The translations under genes were made by a program, and so were the position numbers. From Nomia melanderi (taxonomy: Eukaryota > Arthropoda > Insecta > Hymenoptera > Halictidae), in contig NC_134999.1 in assembly GCF_051020985.1 (NCBI RefSeq), positions 21,733,160 to 21,797,159 on the forward strand: 64,000 nucleotides of DNA, in the 5' to 3' direction. How positions within the stretch are numbered: position 1 is the stretch's first letter; every line of letters begins with the position of its first letter. The notes under the pieces are model-generated. The model was given only the letters and a program-made list of their open reading frames with translations. It searched no databases and had not been told where the DNA came from. Positions 1 through 13,072 of this stretch are shown one piece after another.

Positions 1-2576
1 ACGGATGCATTGTAACAACGTGTTCGTCTGCGGGTGGATCAGAACTTCCGTAACAAGATTCTCGGTAGCGTATTGAATCAGTCGTTCGCCTGAAATTTCA
101 TTCGTTCCGTTCGATTAAACCATCTACGGCACAGCCACCTGCGATACGTATCGTTCGAGCGCTCGTTCATCGAGAACGGACGCACGAGCGTAACGATTCG
201 CAGATTGTTCAAACTCGTTAGCCAACTAAGGTTACAGATTTATCTAATGAGGAGAAATATCACGTAAATATCGAGTACCGTTTCGAGCTTCTTCACCCTC
301 CGGGGCTTGTGCTACCAAGGCCAATAATTCTTTCTCCAAGTCTACGTGACAGCTGTCCTTGTCCCACGACAGGAATCCTGAAACAACGTGAAGAACGAGG
401 TTCGCTATAATACAATGCTCGTATAGTCGCGAGTCGTGCGAATATTATGTATAATATTACCAGTTGTCTTGGCATTACACGCATGGAACGATGAAAGGTG
501 CTATTACACGATATTTCGATGGTAACTTGATTATTATCACGACCTAGAACGACGCCGATACAATGTAATGGGTCATAACCAAGCACAACCACCCAAGAGA
601 CTGCACTACGCTGGCTTCATAAAGCGACGGCTATTCAATTGTCAGGGTCAAGTAACGTAAGGGTAAGGTTAAGAAGACGAGAATCGTTTCTTCATACTTG
701 GTTTTAAGAATCAGATCTACGCGAAATCTACGCGAAGTCTACGCCAAGCTAACAAACCGTTAACCATGGCTAACGATGCGCGTACTCAACGGATATACGT
801 TTATGGCTGAATCTCTCATTATTGTTTACCACGTGAACGGAGCGGGTATAGAAACCGAGGGAAAGGGTAGAAAGATGAGGCTAGAAAGGCTAGAGTAATG
901 GTATCGCAATCAACCGATATTCCAGCAACTAAATGTTCAAAGTACAAGTTCAAAGTGAAATGAAATTACAAACAACGATAAACTGGAAACGGGAAAAGTC
1001 GTTCCGTGACGTCACGAATACCGCACCCCGTCACGTGGTTGATTCTGTAGTAGCCATCAATCGATCGTTGCGTATCCTGTGCACCCACTTCTCTGTATTC
1101 TCTCTCTCTCTCTCTCTCTATTCCCGTCTACCTATGCGACTACGTTTCATCTGTTTTCGCGCACTTGCTCGCGAGACGAAAGCTACGAGAGCCAGATCTC
1201 AGCTAGGAAGTTTCGTCGCTTTTATTTCGACAGTAAATTTGCAGCGACATTGCACACTTGTATGCGTATACTCGAGACAAAATATCGAATGACAGCAGCT
1301 TATACGATGCGTGCTGCGCACAAGACCGTAAGGAAAGGAACGAATCAAAGGTGCGAATCGAGTCGCTATCGAATCGATGCGAAAAACGATGTAAATCCAC
1401 TTGAGAAGATTCGAAGCAAGCATCGCTTTCCATAGAAGGGAGAATTATATTTGATTTATTATCCACGTACCATCTGATATGCGCAAGTGCAACGCATGTA
1501 ATAAATATATAGGTAGCCATGTATGCACGCGTAACGTGCTCGTAACGACTGACGGAATATTCTGATGGTTAAATGACCGCGGATATATGATTAGGAGTAT
1601 CGTGAACCATTTAAATGAGTCTATCGAGCCACAGAACCAGCAAGCTCCCTATGTCAAATTGATCGGAAGCCCTGGAGGTGATAGAAGAGAAGCCTTGCCG
1701 CACACGTAAGAGAAAGAGGACGGGGGAGAGAGTGCCCTTTAATACTTTACGACCCCTAAACACATTTTCTTTGTCAGAAATATTCGCGTACGCGGATATT
1801 GCTCGACTCCCGGCCTGGTTTAAACTCATTCCCGGTGTCCGTCTAATCTACGAGAACGCTAATCGTAACAGTAAAAAGTTCACTTTGATTCGCTCGCAGC
1901 AACGCCGCCGGTACAATACCTATAGAATATATTCCACGTACACACGTGTCGGTATATGTGGTATGTAGCTACCTAGGCAGTACTTAAAAACAGTGTGGTG
2001 AATATAGCGAGTTAAATATAGACAAAATCGTCGGTTTCTTCGTCGGAGCATTTACCCCACCTCTAACATAGCGTCCCTTAGAGCCACGCGCGTATTCCTT
2101 TCCATCTCGTTTCTCGATTTGCATCGACTTTCTTTCCTTCGTTTTCCTTTTCTCTCGCTTGACGACGGATACCCGAAACGTTAGGGGTTTGCCCAAACTA
2201 TGTTTAGACGCAGTTTTCCGTTGTCTTTCACGCAACTGAGTCGCCCGCGTATTTGCTCGACCGATCAACCGATTTACGCGTCCAATTTACAACTCGAAAT
2301 CAACCGTCTCCCGAGAAGCGTTACACGAAAATCATTCAAGATTACTCGCTACAAGAAAATTCGGCCTAATCGTTATCGCGCGATGCGTTCAGTAATAACA
2401 AGTGCACGCTACTGAACAAACCCCGAGGAAACCTTTCGTCGTTTAAAAGGGGTCAAAAAGATTCTTCAAAAATTGCTGACGTTGCCCCGCAATTCACTTG
2501 TCGAGAAAAAAGAAACACTCGGCCTCGAACGAGGTCGACGACGAGCCGTTCTTCTAATCAGTTCTAATCGCCGCTA

Positions 2577-2660
2577 TCGTCGTCGTCGCCGTCGTAGTCG
2601 TCGTAGTCGTAGTCGTAGCCGTCGTGACTGTGATCGCCGTGGCCGTCGTCGTTATTTAAC
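2577..2660. repeat. CGT/CGC-rich trinucleotide tract
   Basis: Imperfect run of CGT, CGC and AGT triplets. The plus-strand frame gives an Arg/Ser-rich peptide that could be mistaken for an RS domain, but there is no flanking exon structure. Confidence 0.7.
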
Positions 2661-4463
2661 GTCGGTACTACCAATGGGAAACGTTATTTGTAAAAACTAA
2701 TGTTATCGTACTAAAAACTGATACACGACATCGGTGTACATCGAGCCTGGTTGAAACATTACGGAAATGTGGGCACACCCGAAGCGTAATCATAATCGAT
2801 AAGCATTATTCGAAAGGGCTATGTACGGTCTTTGTAGAACAGTAGGTATAGAGAAATCGACCTATGCTCGTAAGCGTAGCTATTTATACATGTACGTTCA
2901 AGACCAGGGCGAAGACCCGATCCAACTGGTTTGTCAAAGATATTATCGAAAGTTAAGAATTAACTTGAGTTAACTCGAGTCAAGTTTGCGAGCGAAGCGT
3001 GTCGTTAAACATTCCTATCGACTGGCACAGATCACCAAGAAATAACCACGAAACGATCGGCGCCTGTCCATTTGTTTCGCGTCCGTCATGACGTTTCAAA
3101 CCGAGACTCGAATGGAATCGGAAAACGCCGATAACGTTCTCCTTCGAAACATAAAACTACCACAGAAACGATATTCGTTCGTTCCCATGTACCGATACCT
3201 ATGCATCGTGCTTCGCGAACAGTTGCTTTCAATATTATCAAAATGAAAGCGAACGCAGCGAGAAACCTTCGAATAAAAATTTGTCACTCGACAAGTAAGA
3301 TCCGCGGGTTACTCTAGGGGTCAGGTTCAAGAACAAGGTAATCGTGAAACGGAGTTTCACGACTCGAAGAGCACGATGCGCGAGAGAGCAAATCACTGGC
3401 GAATGCCGTGGTAAAATTAGACACACTATATTCAGTTGCACGTACGAGGAAACTATAACGGTAGCCGTGAACGTTTACCGAACATCGTATCATCGTTCTA
3501 CACGAAATCTAACAAACATTCGAGGCTCGAACGCAACGGCGACGTTTCATTCGGCACGGTAGTACGACGTCGTTGAAAAAGATTTCGTCCGTCTTGAACA
3601 CTGGAACGCACACGTATAGATTTCCAGAAAGTTTCGCGTCCGCGTCGGATCGCCTCGCGAAATCCATGTAATTTTCCGAAATTCTCAAACCGTTTCCAAC
3701 ATCTGCGCGCACATCCATGCGTGCACCGTGCGTGCACCGTGCGAGCATATTCATGTGTACGCGCGTGCATGTACATGCCGCGAGTGTAATCTCCAACGGA
3801 TCCCTCCATACGAGAGACCTTCCGGATATTACAAGCATCGTGTAACTCCAACTTTCTCGATGCTCCCCACGTCCTCAATCATGATTCATGCCGACAAGTA
3901 TGCCTTCCTACCTTGCGTATGTGTCGATACTCGTGCAATATCCGCGAATACATGTACACGCGTTCACTGACTCGCGCGGCATCATCGTATCAGTCTTATC
4001 CGATCGCGTTGCCGAACGCCGATTCACCGGTGAGTCGTCCAAAATACTAGAAACATTTCGTAGCGGCCTACTGCGCTCGCTACCGGTTAAATCAGTGAAA
4101 TTTTTCGAACCGCATACCCGCGAGCCGTTCCTACCTTGCCTCGTAATCATTTCCGAGGGTTCGAATGTGAGTCATACTCACGAAACTTGCTGCTCGTTGG
4201 TTAGCACGTTCCATTGTGTCCGTCGCATACGAAACGATCGGTACGGGAACACACGCGTACGCGTTGAATCGATCAGCATTTTCGTCGCAGGCGTAATATT
4301 CTAGTCGAGCAATTACTTGAAGGAATCGAGCCTCTCGATATATCTACGAATTATTCGTCTTGTAGAGCGCGACTTAATTCTCGCATGCATCGCTCCAGCT
4401 AATCAATAACTTTCGAATGGCCTGTACGCTAATCATGTTACTCCGAATTTTCTTCATCCTGCG

Positions 4464-4545
4464 CCTCCTCCTCCTCCTCCTCCTCCTCTTAGTTCTCCTC
4501 TTACTCCTCCCCCTCCTGCAGCTCCCCCTGCCGCCTCCTCCTTCT
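4464..4545. repeat. CTC-rich trinucleotide tract
   Basis: Near-continuous CTC/CTT triplets with interruptions. They inflate a 183-codon frame (4417-4968) that is otherwise without domain-like content. Confidence 0.7.
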
Positions 4546-5532
4546 TCTCCATTCTCTTCCTTCCCCCTCCGCCCCTTTTTGCTAATCCATTTCTTCGCGC
4601 CTAGTTTCGTTATTCTATCATTTTCCTCGATTCTTTCTCAACTGACGGCAGCCTGCTCGTACGCCTCCGCTTCTTTCCCATTTTCCACCCTCTGCGTCGC
4701 TTTCGTTACACGCGTGCATGGAATCATTGCGCGCTCAACCGCGGAAAAGGGTGACGAAATAATGTCGTCATTTTGGCTTAGCGACAGTTTTCACTACCAA
4801 CCGAGTGGATGGATTATTGATCCAAGTTCTGGGGACTGCGGGGATGACTGTGGACTGGTACCAACATGCGCATGCCGCGCCAACCTTTCGCTACACACAC
4901 TTTTCCACCTCCTACAATTTCTTTTATTTTCCCCACCCCATCCGAGATTCGACATTCTAAGAAATTAAGGGAATTCGACTCGTCTGCCCATTTCGTCGAA
5001 CGTTAAAGTTGCCCGAGTACTTCGTCGCGTCTTCGATGAAAAAACTTTTGCCTTTTTCCTCCTGTAACGATCCTGTAACGATCCGGTTCGATCGTGCCCG
5101 CGATCGATCTCAAACCGGCGATCAACGACTCGCCGATAACCAACGAGCCAACAAACTACCTGCCGCCCAATTTTCTCTATCTAACCAACGTCCGCGCACA
5201 AACTCCGCCTAGCAACAAGCGGAACTTGGGAAGTTGCTAGGTAAGTCCGCCCGATAAATCGGAAGGAATATGTACGCACACCGAAGAAGAACCGTTACCA
5301 CCTGATACCACGCGTGGAAGTAACACGTAACGAGCCCGCGTATAATCGTAACAGCAATCATTGTGGCTAATAATGCGCGAGGATCGTATTTGCGTGTTTC
5401 TATATGCTTATCTAATATATTATGTATTATATATTATGTTGCATAGGTACTATCCGTTGCGTAAAATCGATATTTCTTCTTGCCAATGCTTGCCAACGAA
5501 CAAGAGTATAAAGCAGGAGCGGAGACACTTAC

Positions 5533-5794
5533 CTTTCGAAAGACGATTCAGAATGAGATCTTTGTGTTGCGCGGTGTGAGGTTCTGGAAGCACGACGAGA
5601 AGGTAGCAACCACTTAAAGGCGACGGCGGTGGATGCTGCTGAGATCCCGGTGGCATTACACTGCCGGTCACCGGAGTAACCGGAGACATATTCTGTTCAA
5701 CATTCGACGGCGATGTTGTAGTGGTTTCGTCCCCTCCTCCTCCTCCTCCTCCTCCTCCTCCTCCACCTTCACCGGTAGGATCCGTGGCACTCAT
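5533..5794 (-). CDS. futsch: Futsch/MAP1-family protein, first coding exon (partial)
   Basis: Minus-strand exon beginning at an ATG (5794-5792) and ending in codon phase 1 at a consensus donor (GTAAGTG from 5532). It encodes 87 residues: a short acidic start, about 12 glycines from a CTC/GAG tract, a Ser/Thr/Pro-rich linker, then a hydrophobic segment (GCYLLVVLPEP) followed by HKDLILNRL. That last part resembles the start of the conserved N-terminal domain of MAP1B and Drosophila Futsch, a microtubule-associated protein of neurons. A pyrimidine-rich acceptor ends 3 bases before the ATG, so 5' UTR exons are expected upstream. No following exon is visible, so the gene should continue past the left edge. 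The name rests on a short recognisable segment; another protein starting with a low-complexity leader is possible. Confidence 0.68.
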
Positions 5795-7306
5795 TACTAA
5801 GAAAAAATCAAACACACGAGTAATTAATCTTCGGGTCGAAGCCTACATTTCGTTTTTATCCTCGTTCCAACTTTTTCCCACAGAGAGCAGGGAGAAGACA
5901 CCTCCTGGGAGATGTTACTTCATGATCGTCACACGAACGGAATATTTGAAGAATCGACGATTAGATTGAACTGACTCTACACCTTGAGGAAAAACGTCCG
6001 ATTATCGCACGCGCACCAACCACTGTCACTGCTTCTTGCCGTGTCTGACACATGACATCATCTTTCCACTAGCAGCGTTCGAAAAGAGGAAAATTCGTAC
6101 TTGATCCCTCTCCCCCCTCGTTCTCGTGTCGTCCGATTCTTATTAGTATCGTTATGCTTCTTATCCGATCGATCGTTCGTATTATTCTATAGAAATTAGA
6201 TAGCTACTCGTTGCACGCATCGCGTACGCATCTATCGATACTTTATCCGTCCACTGGTTCACCGATCGAGCAATTGCCACTGAATTCTTCGTTCGAGAAG
6301 TGTACGTTCGAAAGCAGTAGTAGTGACGACTGTAAAACGTTAAATGGGAAGCTGTATCGATCCTCTTTTGAAAATTCGATATGTGTCAATTCTGTGCCGG
6401 CCGACATATATAACCCTCGTCTCGATTCGTCGTAACGATATTTAAACGAAATTCGTACATTCCAACACTGGCGATGCGGATAAGAATTACGGTTACGGCA
6501 GGTTATTTCTCTGGTCGGATCGATGCATCGCATCCTTTCGAAGTAAATGAACAAGGAGTGAAATCTAATACTGGATTGATGTCGGAACGTTACCGAGGCA
6601 AGAAAATTTCGAAGAAATCGCACAAGGATGTCACCGCGTTGTCCTACCACGATTTCATGCGGACAACTTTGACGTTTAATATTGCGCAGGATCTGCACGA
6701 CCCTTTTCCCTGAAAAGCGCTAGGGCTATGTCCTATCGTCCAGTGCGCAGGACCCGAGACTCTCCGCAACAGCCTTAGATCATTGATCCAAATTCTGGCC
6801 GACCGACTAGAAAACAGGACAGAAATATTTATTTTCACTTATCGATCTCGCTTGGTTTTCGACAAATTTCAATTTCGCAATGGGCACGACGATCAAGAAT
6901 TCTCGCGATTCCAACCAGAAGCTGATCCGATACACCGAATCTCCGATTTCCCTGAAATTCCGCACTGCTGCAGGCTTATCGATGTACCTTATACTTATTC
7001 GAAATCCCCTGTGTACAATACAGAAACGACCAACGGAATTTAACTCGTGAATTCGAACGCGTCTAATATTTCTTTGAATGTTGGAACGCCGAAGAGAAAA
7101 GTCGAACGATCGTTGCTATCGAGTAGATACCGACACTGCGGTGCACCCCTCTAGCAGCAACCCTCTCCGAACACCACCCGATAAGTCGATACAATCTATA
7201 CGGTCTTACGAGTCTGAAGATTCGTCGAAATTCGCTGTGCGACGTTCATTCGAAAGAATGCGAATCGCATAAGAATCGATGTCAGAAAGATACATACGTG
7301 GCTTAC

Positions 7307-7567
7307 CTCTCTACGTCTGCTTGCTCCCGTCTACTCTCCCTCTTAAATTTCCAGCTTCTCGATATATATTGTAAAAGGCTCCTCCTCCTCCTTCTGCAGG
7401 AAGTGTAACACACGAGCGAGAGCAAAGCGTCTGCCGAAGAAAGTCCGAGTTTAAATCGAATACAGTTCGTCTCGCAGCGGTCTGCTTTCTCGTCTAAGCT
7501 TGGAATCGCTCCACCCGACTCACCTTGTCCTTTTCGTGTACCGTGGCGCGTGCATAGGCAGAGCAAA

Positions 7568-7624
<57 letters not shown>

Positions 7625-8100
7625 TGTGTGTGTGTGTATGTGTATGTGTGTATGTGCGAATCTATGTATGAGATGGATAAGGAAAAGGGGCGGAAGGGAG
7701 GGAGAGACGGCGACAAAGAGAGAATATGTGGATATATGTACGTGTGTATGCCGTATCTCTCTGCCCTACGTGGGTTTGTGTTCGCGTGTTCGTGTTTGGC
7801 TGGGAGCGCGTGCCGTGTTCCGTGTGTGAGCGAGTGTGTACGTGTGAGAGAGAGGGAGAGAGATAGAGACAGAGAGACAGAATAAAAAGGAACGATAAAA
7901 AAGGAATAAAGGGTAAATGACAGGAGGCTGGTGTTTCTCCCGTAAAAGATGAGTCGAAGGGTCGGTACACTAAATGCTGATCGAGGCGATGAATACTAAA
8001 GGAAACGTATGCGAGAGACTCCAATGTAAGGAATAGAAACGACGTTTCTCTTCTGACGAACTTGTATGTGAGCTACGATTCACGAATTTCTGTCTCTTCT
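7307..8100 (-). promoter_or_regulatory. Candidate 5' UTR exon and promoter region of the futsch-like gene
   Basis: On the minus strand a consensus donor (AGAG then GTAAGC) lies at 7307/7306 and could splice to the acceptor just upstream of the ATG at 5794. The segment lacks a long protein-like frame and contains (CT)n and (AC)n runs on the minus strand. The outer boundary is a guess, because no TATA box or initiator is convincing. Confidence 0.3.
7570..7655. repeat. Compound (GA)n-(GT)n microsatellite
   Basis: About 50 bases of GA dinucleotides with one interruption pass directly into GT/GTAT repeats. A second GA-rich run lies at 7845-7875. Frames of 109-137 codons here are products of the repeats. 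Confidence 0.9.
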
Positions 8101-11100
8101 CCCTGCGTCCCGAGCAACGATAGAACTAGATGTACTCGGCAGCAACACTCGCGTTGCGGGCTGCCGGCTCTCTGACGAACTTGACGATAGCCTGCATCGC
8201 TGGCACACAAAAGCACCCCCTTCCTTGCGATCGTTCCAGTATCCCCACTAACGTTGCGCCGTCGCGCCGACTCGATTACTCGACTCGCGCAGTTCAGACG
8301 CTACTTCCACAACCTCCTTGGTTTAAAACGCCACACCGTCGCATCGTCGAAAACGGTGCAACGCGAACGTGGAGATACGGTTGGATGTATGAAGGAGGAA
8401 CCACGCATGCACACCTATGAACAGGTACACGTACACCGCCTAGGGATGAGCCACTGCTGGCGCAGCGTATGTATGCGTAACCCCGGCTATGACACGGAAC
8501 CGGCAAGCCGGCCGGCGCGGCGAAGCAGCGTCGTGACGCGTCGCGTCGCGTCGCGTCGCGTCGCGTCGCCTCGCCTCGTCAGAAGCTGCCGGTACCGAGG
8601 GAAAGGACTTGCACCGGAAACGAGTGCGAAACGAACAACGAGAAACCGCCGAGACTTCGGGGCCGCATTCTGCAGTGCAAGACCGATTACTCGAGGAAAA
8701 ATGTTACTAGGCGAAATAATGGCCGGTCGAGTAACACGCGATACAAAGACCTGCCATCGCACCGGCAGGTACATTTTAACGACAAACCAGAAATTCCACG
8801 TTACTTCTCAAACCCGAAACGTCAAGTTTCATCTGAATTTCCCATGTTTCGTTGTTACCTGCTAATCGAACTTGCAAGATTATTCGCAAGATTCCTGTCG
8901 ACGCTCTGTCTTCTATGGAAAATATTACGGGTAATCGTACCTTGGTCCCTTTAAATTCGTACCCTTTAAATTCCTTTAAAAACCGTTGTTCCACCGATAC
9001 ATCGGTACATTACACGTGCATGCATGTGGGTACACGCGACGCCATCGCTGTTTCTGCCACAGTTTTTGGGTTAGTAACCTCACAGATGAGCGAACGGCGC
9101 GAGGATATTTTCTTTTCGTTACGCTTACATGCACCCCGTCTGTTGTCCTCGGCTCGAAAACGAATATTTTTCTATCGGATTTAGAAACATTTAGTGGAAA
9201 CGTTCCACGTACTTTCTTATTCCAATGGACAACTGTGCAGACGATACAGCTCTCGACACGGCATAAATACGCTTTGTTACGCTTATCATATTCAATCGCA
9301 ATTTTACGAATCCTTTACAGCAGTTGTACCTGCTTTGAACGGTCGGCGAGTTTTGCGCTAGAAATCAACCTGCGGTTCAATGATAATTACGAATCGGCCG
9401 TCCGAGATATCTGGCATTTGCGTACATTTTCCTGGGATTTTTCGATCTATACCTATACTAGCCGCATAGTCCTCGTGTTTTACACCACGGCAATATTATT
9501 TATGATTTACGTTCACTGTACGTCTGCTGAAATTAGTGTCACTGCAGAGGCGAATCGCGCTGCGATCAAGATATTTATGGGGATCGTAAGGCCGATTTGT
9601 CGATTCGTAAACATCCTGTATTGCCGCAGTGCAATTCACACTCACAGTCCAGTAACGAACCAGTACACGTTCCTTACAGTACACTTTATTCTAGAAATGT
9701 CTTGTAATGAAAACATTATTCAATCGATGTATCATCAAGAGAGATTAGACATCGAGATGTAACCGTTTTCTCATGGTTAATTCAAAGGAAAAGCAACCGG
9801 AAACTACTACGCGAAATGCGACAATTAATCAAATACCGATATCGATATCAGTGAAATTCCTCGAATTCATCATTTTCGAACAAGACTGTTCCGCATTTGT
9901 GTTTCCCTTGATTCTCATGAACATTCTTATTCCGCTGCTTTCCTTTTTCCTTTAGTTCGGATTCGATCAAGCCCGATCAGGACACGAGCTGGAACTTTCA
10001 CAGTAGTAGCCGTAGTGCGCGGCGCTAGTATTGACCGGCACCCCTTTACTAACCGTGTTAAGAACATCGGAAACCAAAATATAGAAACATCTTATCGAGT
10101 TGAACACACCCAAAACACCATCTTTTACCGTTACTGCGCTTCACCCCGTATCCCGTTCCCCATTCCGTCTGCCCAACGCGATCGTGTCGGATTGCAAATG
10201 TGTAGGACCTACGCAGGACGTAACGACGACGCGTATACCCTTTCGGAAGCCACGCGTACTCGTCCGGCAGAAGCTTACTCGGGCGAAAGTATCAAATGCA
10301 TATGCGGAAATGCGAAACAACGCAGCACACGGCTGCAGTTAACAAGTGTCCAGTGTGCGCAATAAAACAAGGAGAACGGAACGATACTTGGTGACCGCTC
10401 AAAGAATTCCTCAACTTGTTCGGTGAACGCCTGCATTGCAGATGTATTATATCTCGAGTGTATCCCCATCGTGGAAACGGAATTTCCAACGCTTACCAGA
10501 AACGTAACGTTTCTTTCGCAGTACAAGTATCATCGGTGCATTGCACCGCGATCGAACGTTATAAGCAATTTTATCGATTTCACACGTATTACCAATCGCA
10601 TTATACGGGCACGATAGTTTCTCCGTTAGATGACGTTCCCGCGGCGAGTAAACACTCGACTTACGCATGGTATAAGTCGTTGGCATAAATGGTTGGCATA
10701 AATACGCATCGAAGCTTCTGCCTGCTCTTAGCGCGATTCAAATATTAATTATCAAATCCGCGACCGAAAGCCTGGCCAAGCATAACGAAACACGAGACTT
10801 TCTCGTTCAGGAACCGTTCGGTACACTTACATCCGCTTATGCTTGGTAAGCAAGTGAATTCTTCCATCGACGTTTCGTTATTACATCGTTCGAATTACTG
10901 TATGTACGTTTCGCGTTCGCTGTCTCGTGCTCCGTACCAAGTGACGCGATTCTTTCAGCAGCTAGAACAATTCCCGTGTGGCCTCCTTCTCTAGATTTCG
11001 AATTCTTTTCTCGCGATAAAACACGTTTACATGTGCCTCTCTCGATGCCTGTACAACCGACCATAAATTGATTACTTCTTCATCTATTTTCCTTCGACGG

Positions 11101-12850
11101 ACCTTTAGACCCGATTAAAGAAACTTGCGGTGCATGCTTTCGAATTATTTCCTACTTCCTTCTACCGCTTGAATCGCGCCGTAATCGTTCGCTTCTCGCC
11201 GAATAATTGCATTCGAGCAACCATGTGACGTTGGACGCTACAGTTGGAGGCATTCGGCGGTGTTACACGAAGACATTCGAGTATCCGAAATGTTCTAGTG
11301 AACCCAAAAAACTGATTTTATCGGAAGAGGCAGAAGCTGGTGGGGCGTTTACGAGGCGCCACGACGACGGCGTCTCATCGATCTGACTAGCCGAATACCG
11401 CAGCCACTTACAATATACACCGACTGTATATCCTAGTGCCATAGGAAATCCACATATCCGCAGAGAATCGCCAACCACCGCGAAAGAACATGTTACCGTG
11501 CCTCTATCATGTTCGTTATTTGTGCGCCTTTGCAACACCACTTTCAGCACTGTTACTGCAAAGTCTGTCACTTCGATTCACCGCCAACAACTCTATTATC
11601 AGCTCACGGTAAAAACGAACAAACAGATTTTCCCCTCTTGTCCGATTCACTTTTCCATCGTGTCAATCGAGCGAAGAACCAACAAATTCATAGCAAGACG
11701 AACAATCCTATCATGGTTCCGCCGTCGCGGAAGCATTCGGCTTTTTTACACTATTCGATGTACTCGATCTACTCGGTGCAACCAATATTCGGAAATTTAC
11801 GCGGACAATACACCACCATAAGCGATATCAGAAATTCCCACAGATGAATGCACACCTCTCCCTAATAATCTCCATCTCGTCGTTTACGTAAGAGTTTTAT
11901 GCGGTAGACAATCGATTCCCTGTGCCGTTTTCCACCTATAGTTCCATCCATCTTGAGACTTTTTTACAGGTTCATCGGTGGAAAATGATGCTAAGGAAGT
12001 CGACAAAAGAATATTTTATACTTCCTAATTGCAATCCGCCGAATGATAGATTTCCAGTCGAAGAAGCTTAATGCCTTTCCGAGTCTGAATACAAACCCAT
12101 CGTTCCAATGCTGCGCGCGAATCTACCTACGTATATTCTATTAAATAACCATCTATTCTATTCTACCCATCGCCGTTAATATTTCACAGAAATCCGCCCC
12201 AGCTGTGTATCCGATCCATTCTTGTTTCCTGCGAAATTCCATACAGTTATTTCACTCTTTACGGATCATTGGAGAACGTCTCTTTGCTCGTATGGATCCG
12301 CACACTTACTCTTCCTATTTAGCGACGAAATTAACGATACCTCTGTAGAACATGTAACAATAATTCGTATATTCATTGGAAACAAAAAGTATCGTCTATA
12401 AATTTCCGCTGATTTTTTCTGATAATTCGCCGCGACAAACAACGATTCGAACATGCCCTCCAGTAAACGAAGTAACCATATCATTTCCCGCTATGCATAT
12501 GTTACAAATGTATTCGACCCTTCCAATTTCCAGTTCCCCTCTGCGGTGCAATTTTGCGAATCGATATTGTGCGCCAACAACTCTGTTACTTGCATCAATT
12601 TTTATTAGTATTCACTTGCTGTTCTTTAGAAGTGGCCAACTTCTTAACCTACTTTATTGACTTATCCCATTTACCGATCGTTATATGTGTTTCGTTGCTA
12701 AGATTGTCAATCTTACAATATGCTTTTCAGTTTTTGTAAACATTTATTCGTTTGTCTTTACTCTGTAAAAGTAATAATAAATATAGCCGATAAATTACCA
12801 ACTAAGCTACGAAATATTACACGCTGAGCCATCTACGGCAACACTCGTAA
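8101..12850. other. Intergenic region, no supported gene
   Basis: Several frames of 100-258 codons exist (the longest is 8986-9762 on the plus strand), but none has recognisable domains, consistent splice sites or protein-like composition. A CpG-rich patch lies at 8480-8660. It may hold promoter or non-coding RNA sequence for the neighbouring genes; nothing specific can be shown. Confidence 0.45.
8537..8575. repeat. (GTCGC)n pentanucleotide repeat
   Basis: About eight copies of GTCGC, the last two changed to CTCGC, in a locally CpG-rich segment (about 8480-8660). Confidence 0.85.
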
Positions 12851-12881
12851 GCCTCTGGTACAGATTACATCGATATACGTA

Positions 12882-12889
12882 TATCGATA
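12882..12889. promoter_or_regulatory. DRE palindrome TATCGATA upstream of heme oxygenase
   Basis: A perfect TATCGATA lies inside a larger ACGTATATCGATATACGT dyad about 190 bases before the heme oxygenase ATG. In Drosophila this octamer binds DREF and marks housekeeping promoters. An ACTAGATGGCG motif follows at about 12911. The position suits a TATA-less promoter; function is inferred. Confidence 0.5.
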
Positions 12890-13072
12890 TACGTGTAGGT
12901 CGATTTTCTCACTAGATGGCGAAACTGTCCACTCTACATTCTTCGCGTTTCATTATTTTATGGTGCAATCGAGTTACGAAACGTCAAACGTAAAATGGTG
13001 ATTTCGATAACGCTGTCATTTAAAAACATTGATTACAACTATACATTGTACACATAGAAATTACATATATAA

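Larger units (their letters stand above)
1..5449. other. Gene-free stretch, probably intron of futsch
   Basis: No open frame here has protein-like composition or convincing splice sites. If the exon at 5533-5794 is the first coding exon of futsch, this stretch is its following intron, with the rest of the gene beyond the left edge. It holds low-complexity tracts: (TC)n near 1099-1118, a CGT/CGC trinucleotide tract near 2577-2660 whose frame reads as an Arg/Ser-rich peptide, and a CTC-rich tract near 4464-4545 that reads as poly-Leu/Pro. Base composition looks more balanced than after 13 kb. Confidence 0.5.

Noticed and set aside
2473..2700. Arg/Ser-rich frame resembling an SR protein domain
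   Set aside because: Encoded by an imperfect CGT/AGT triplet repeat without an adjoining RNA-binding domain.
4417..4968. 183-codon plus-strand frame
   Set aside because: Poly-Leu and Pro from a CTC repeat, no domain or splice context.
7303..8024. Frames of 109-137 codons over GA/GT repeats
   Set aside because: Generated by the microsatellites on both strands.
8986..9762. 258-codon plus-strand frame, the longest in the left third
   Set aside because: Composition is not protein-like, no family recognised, no splice sites or neighbours that support it.
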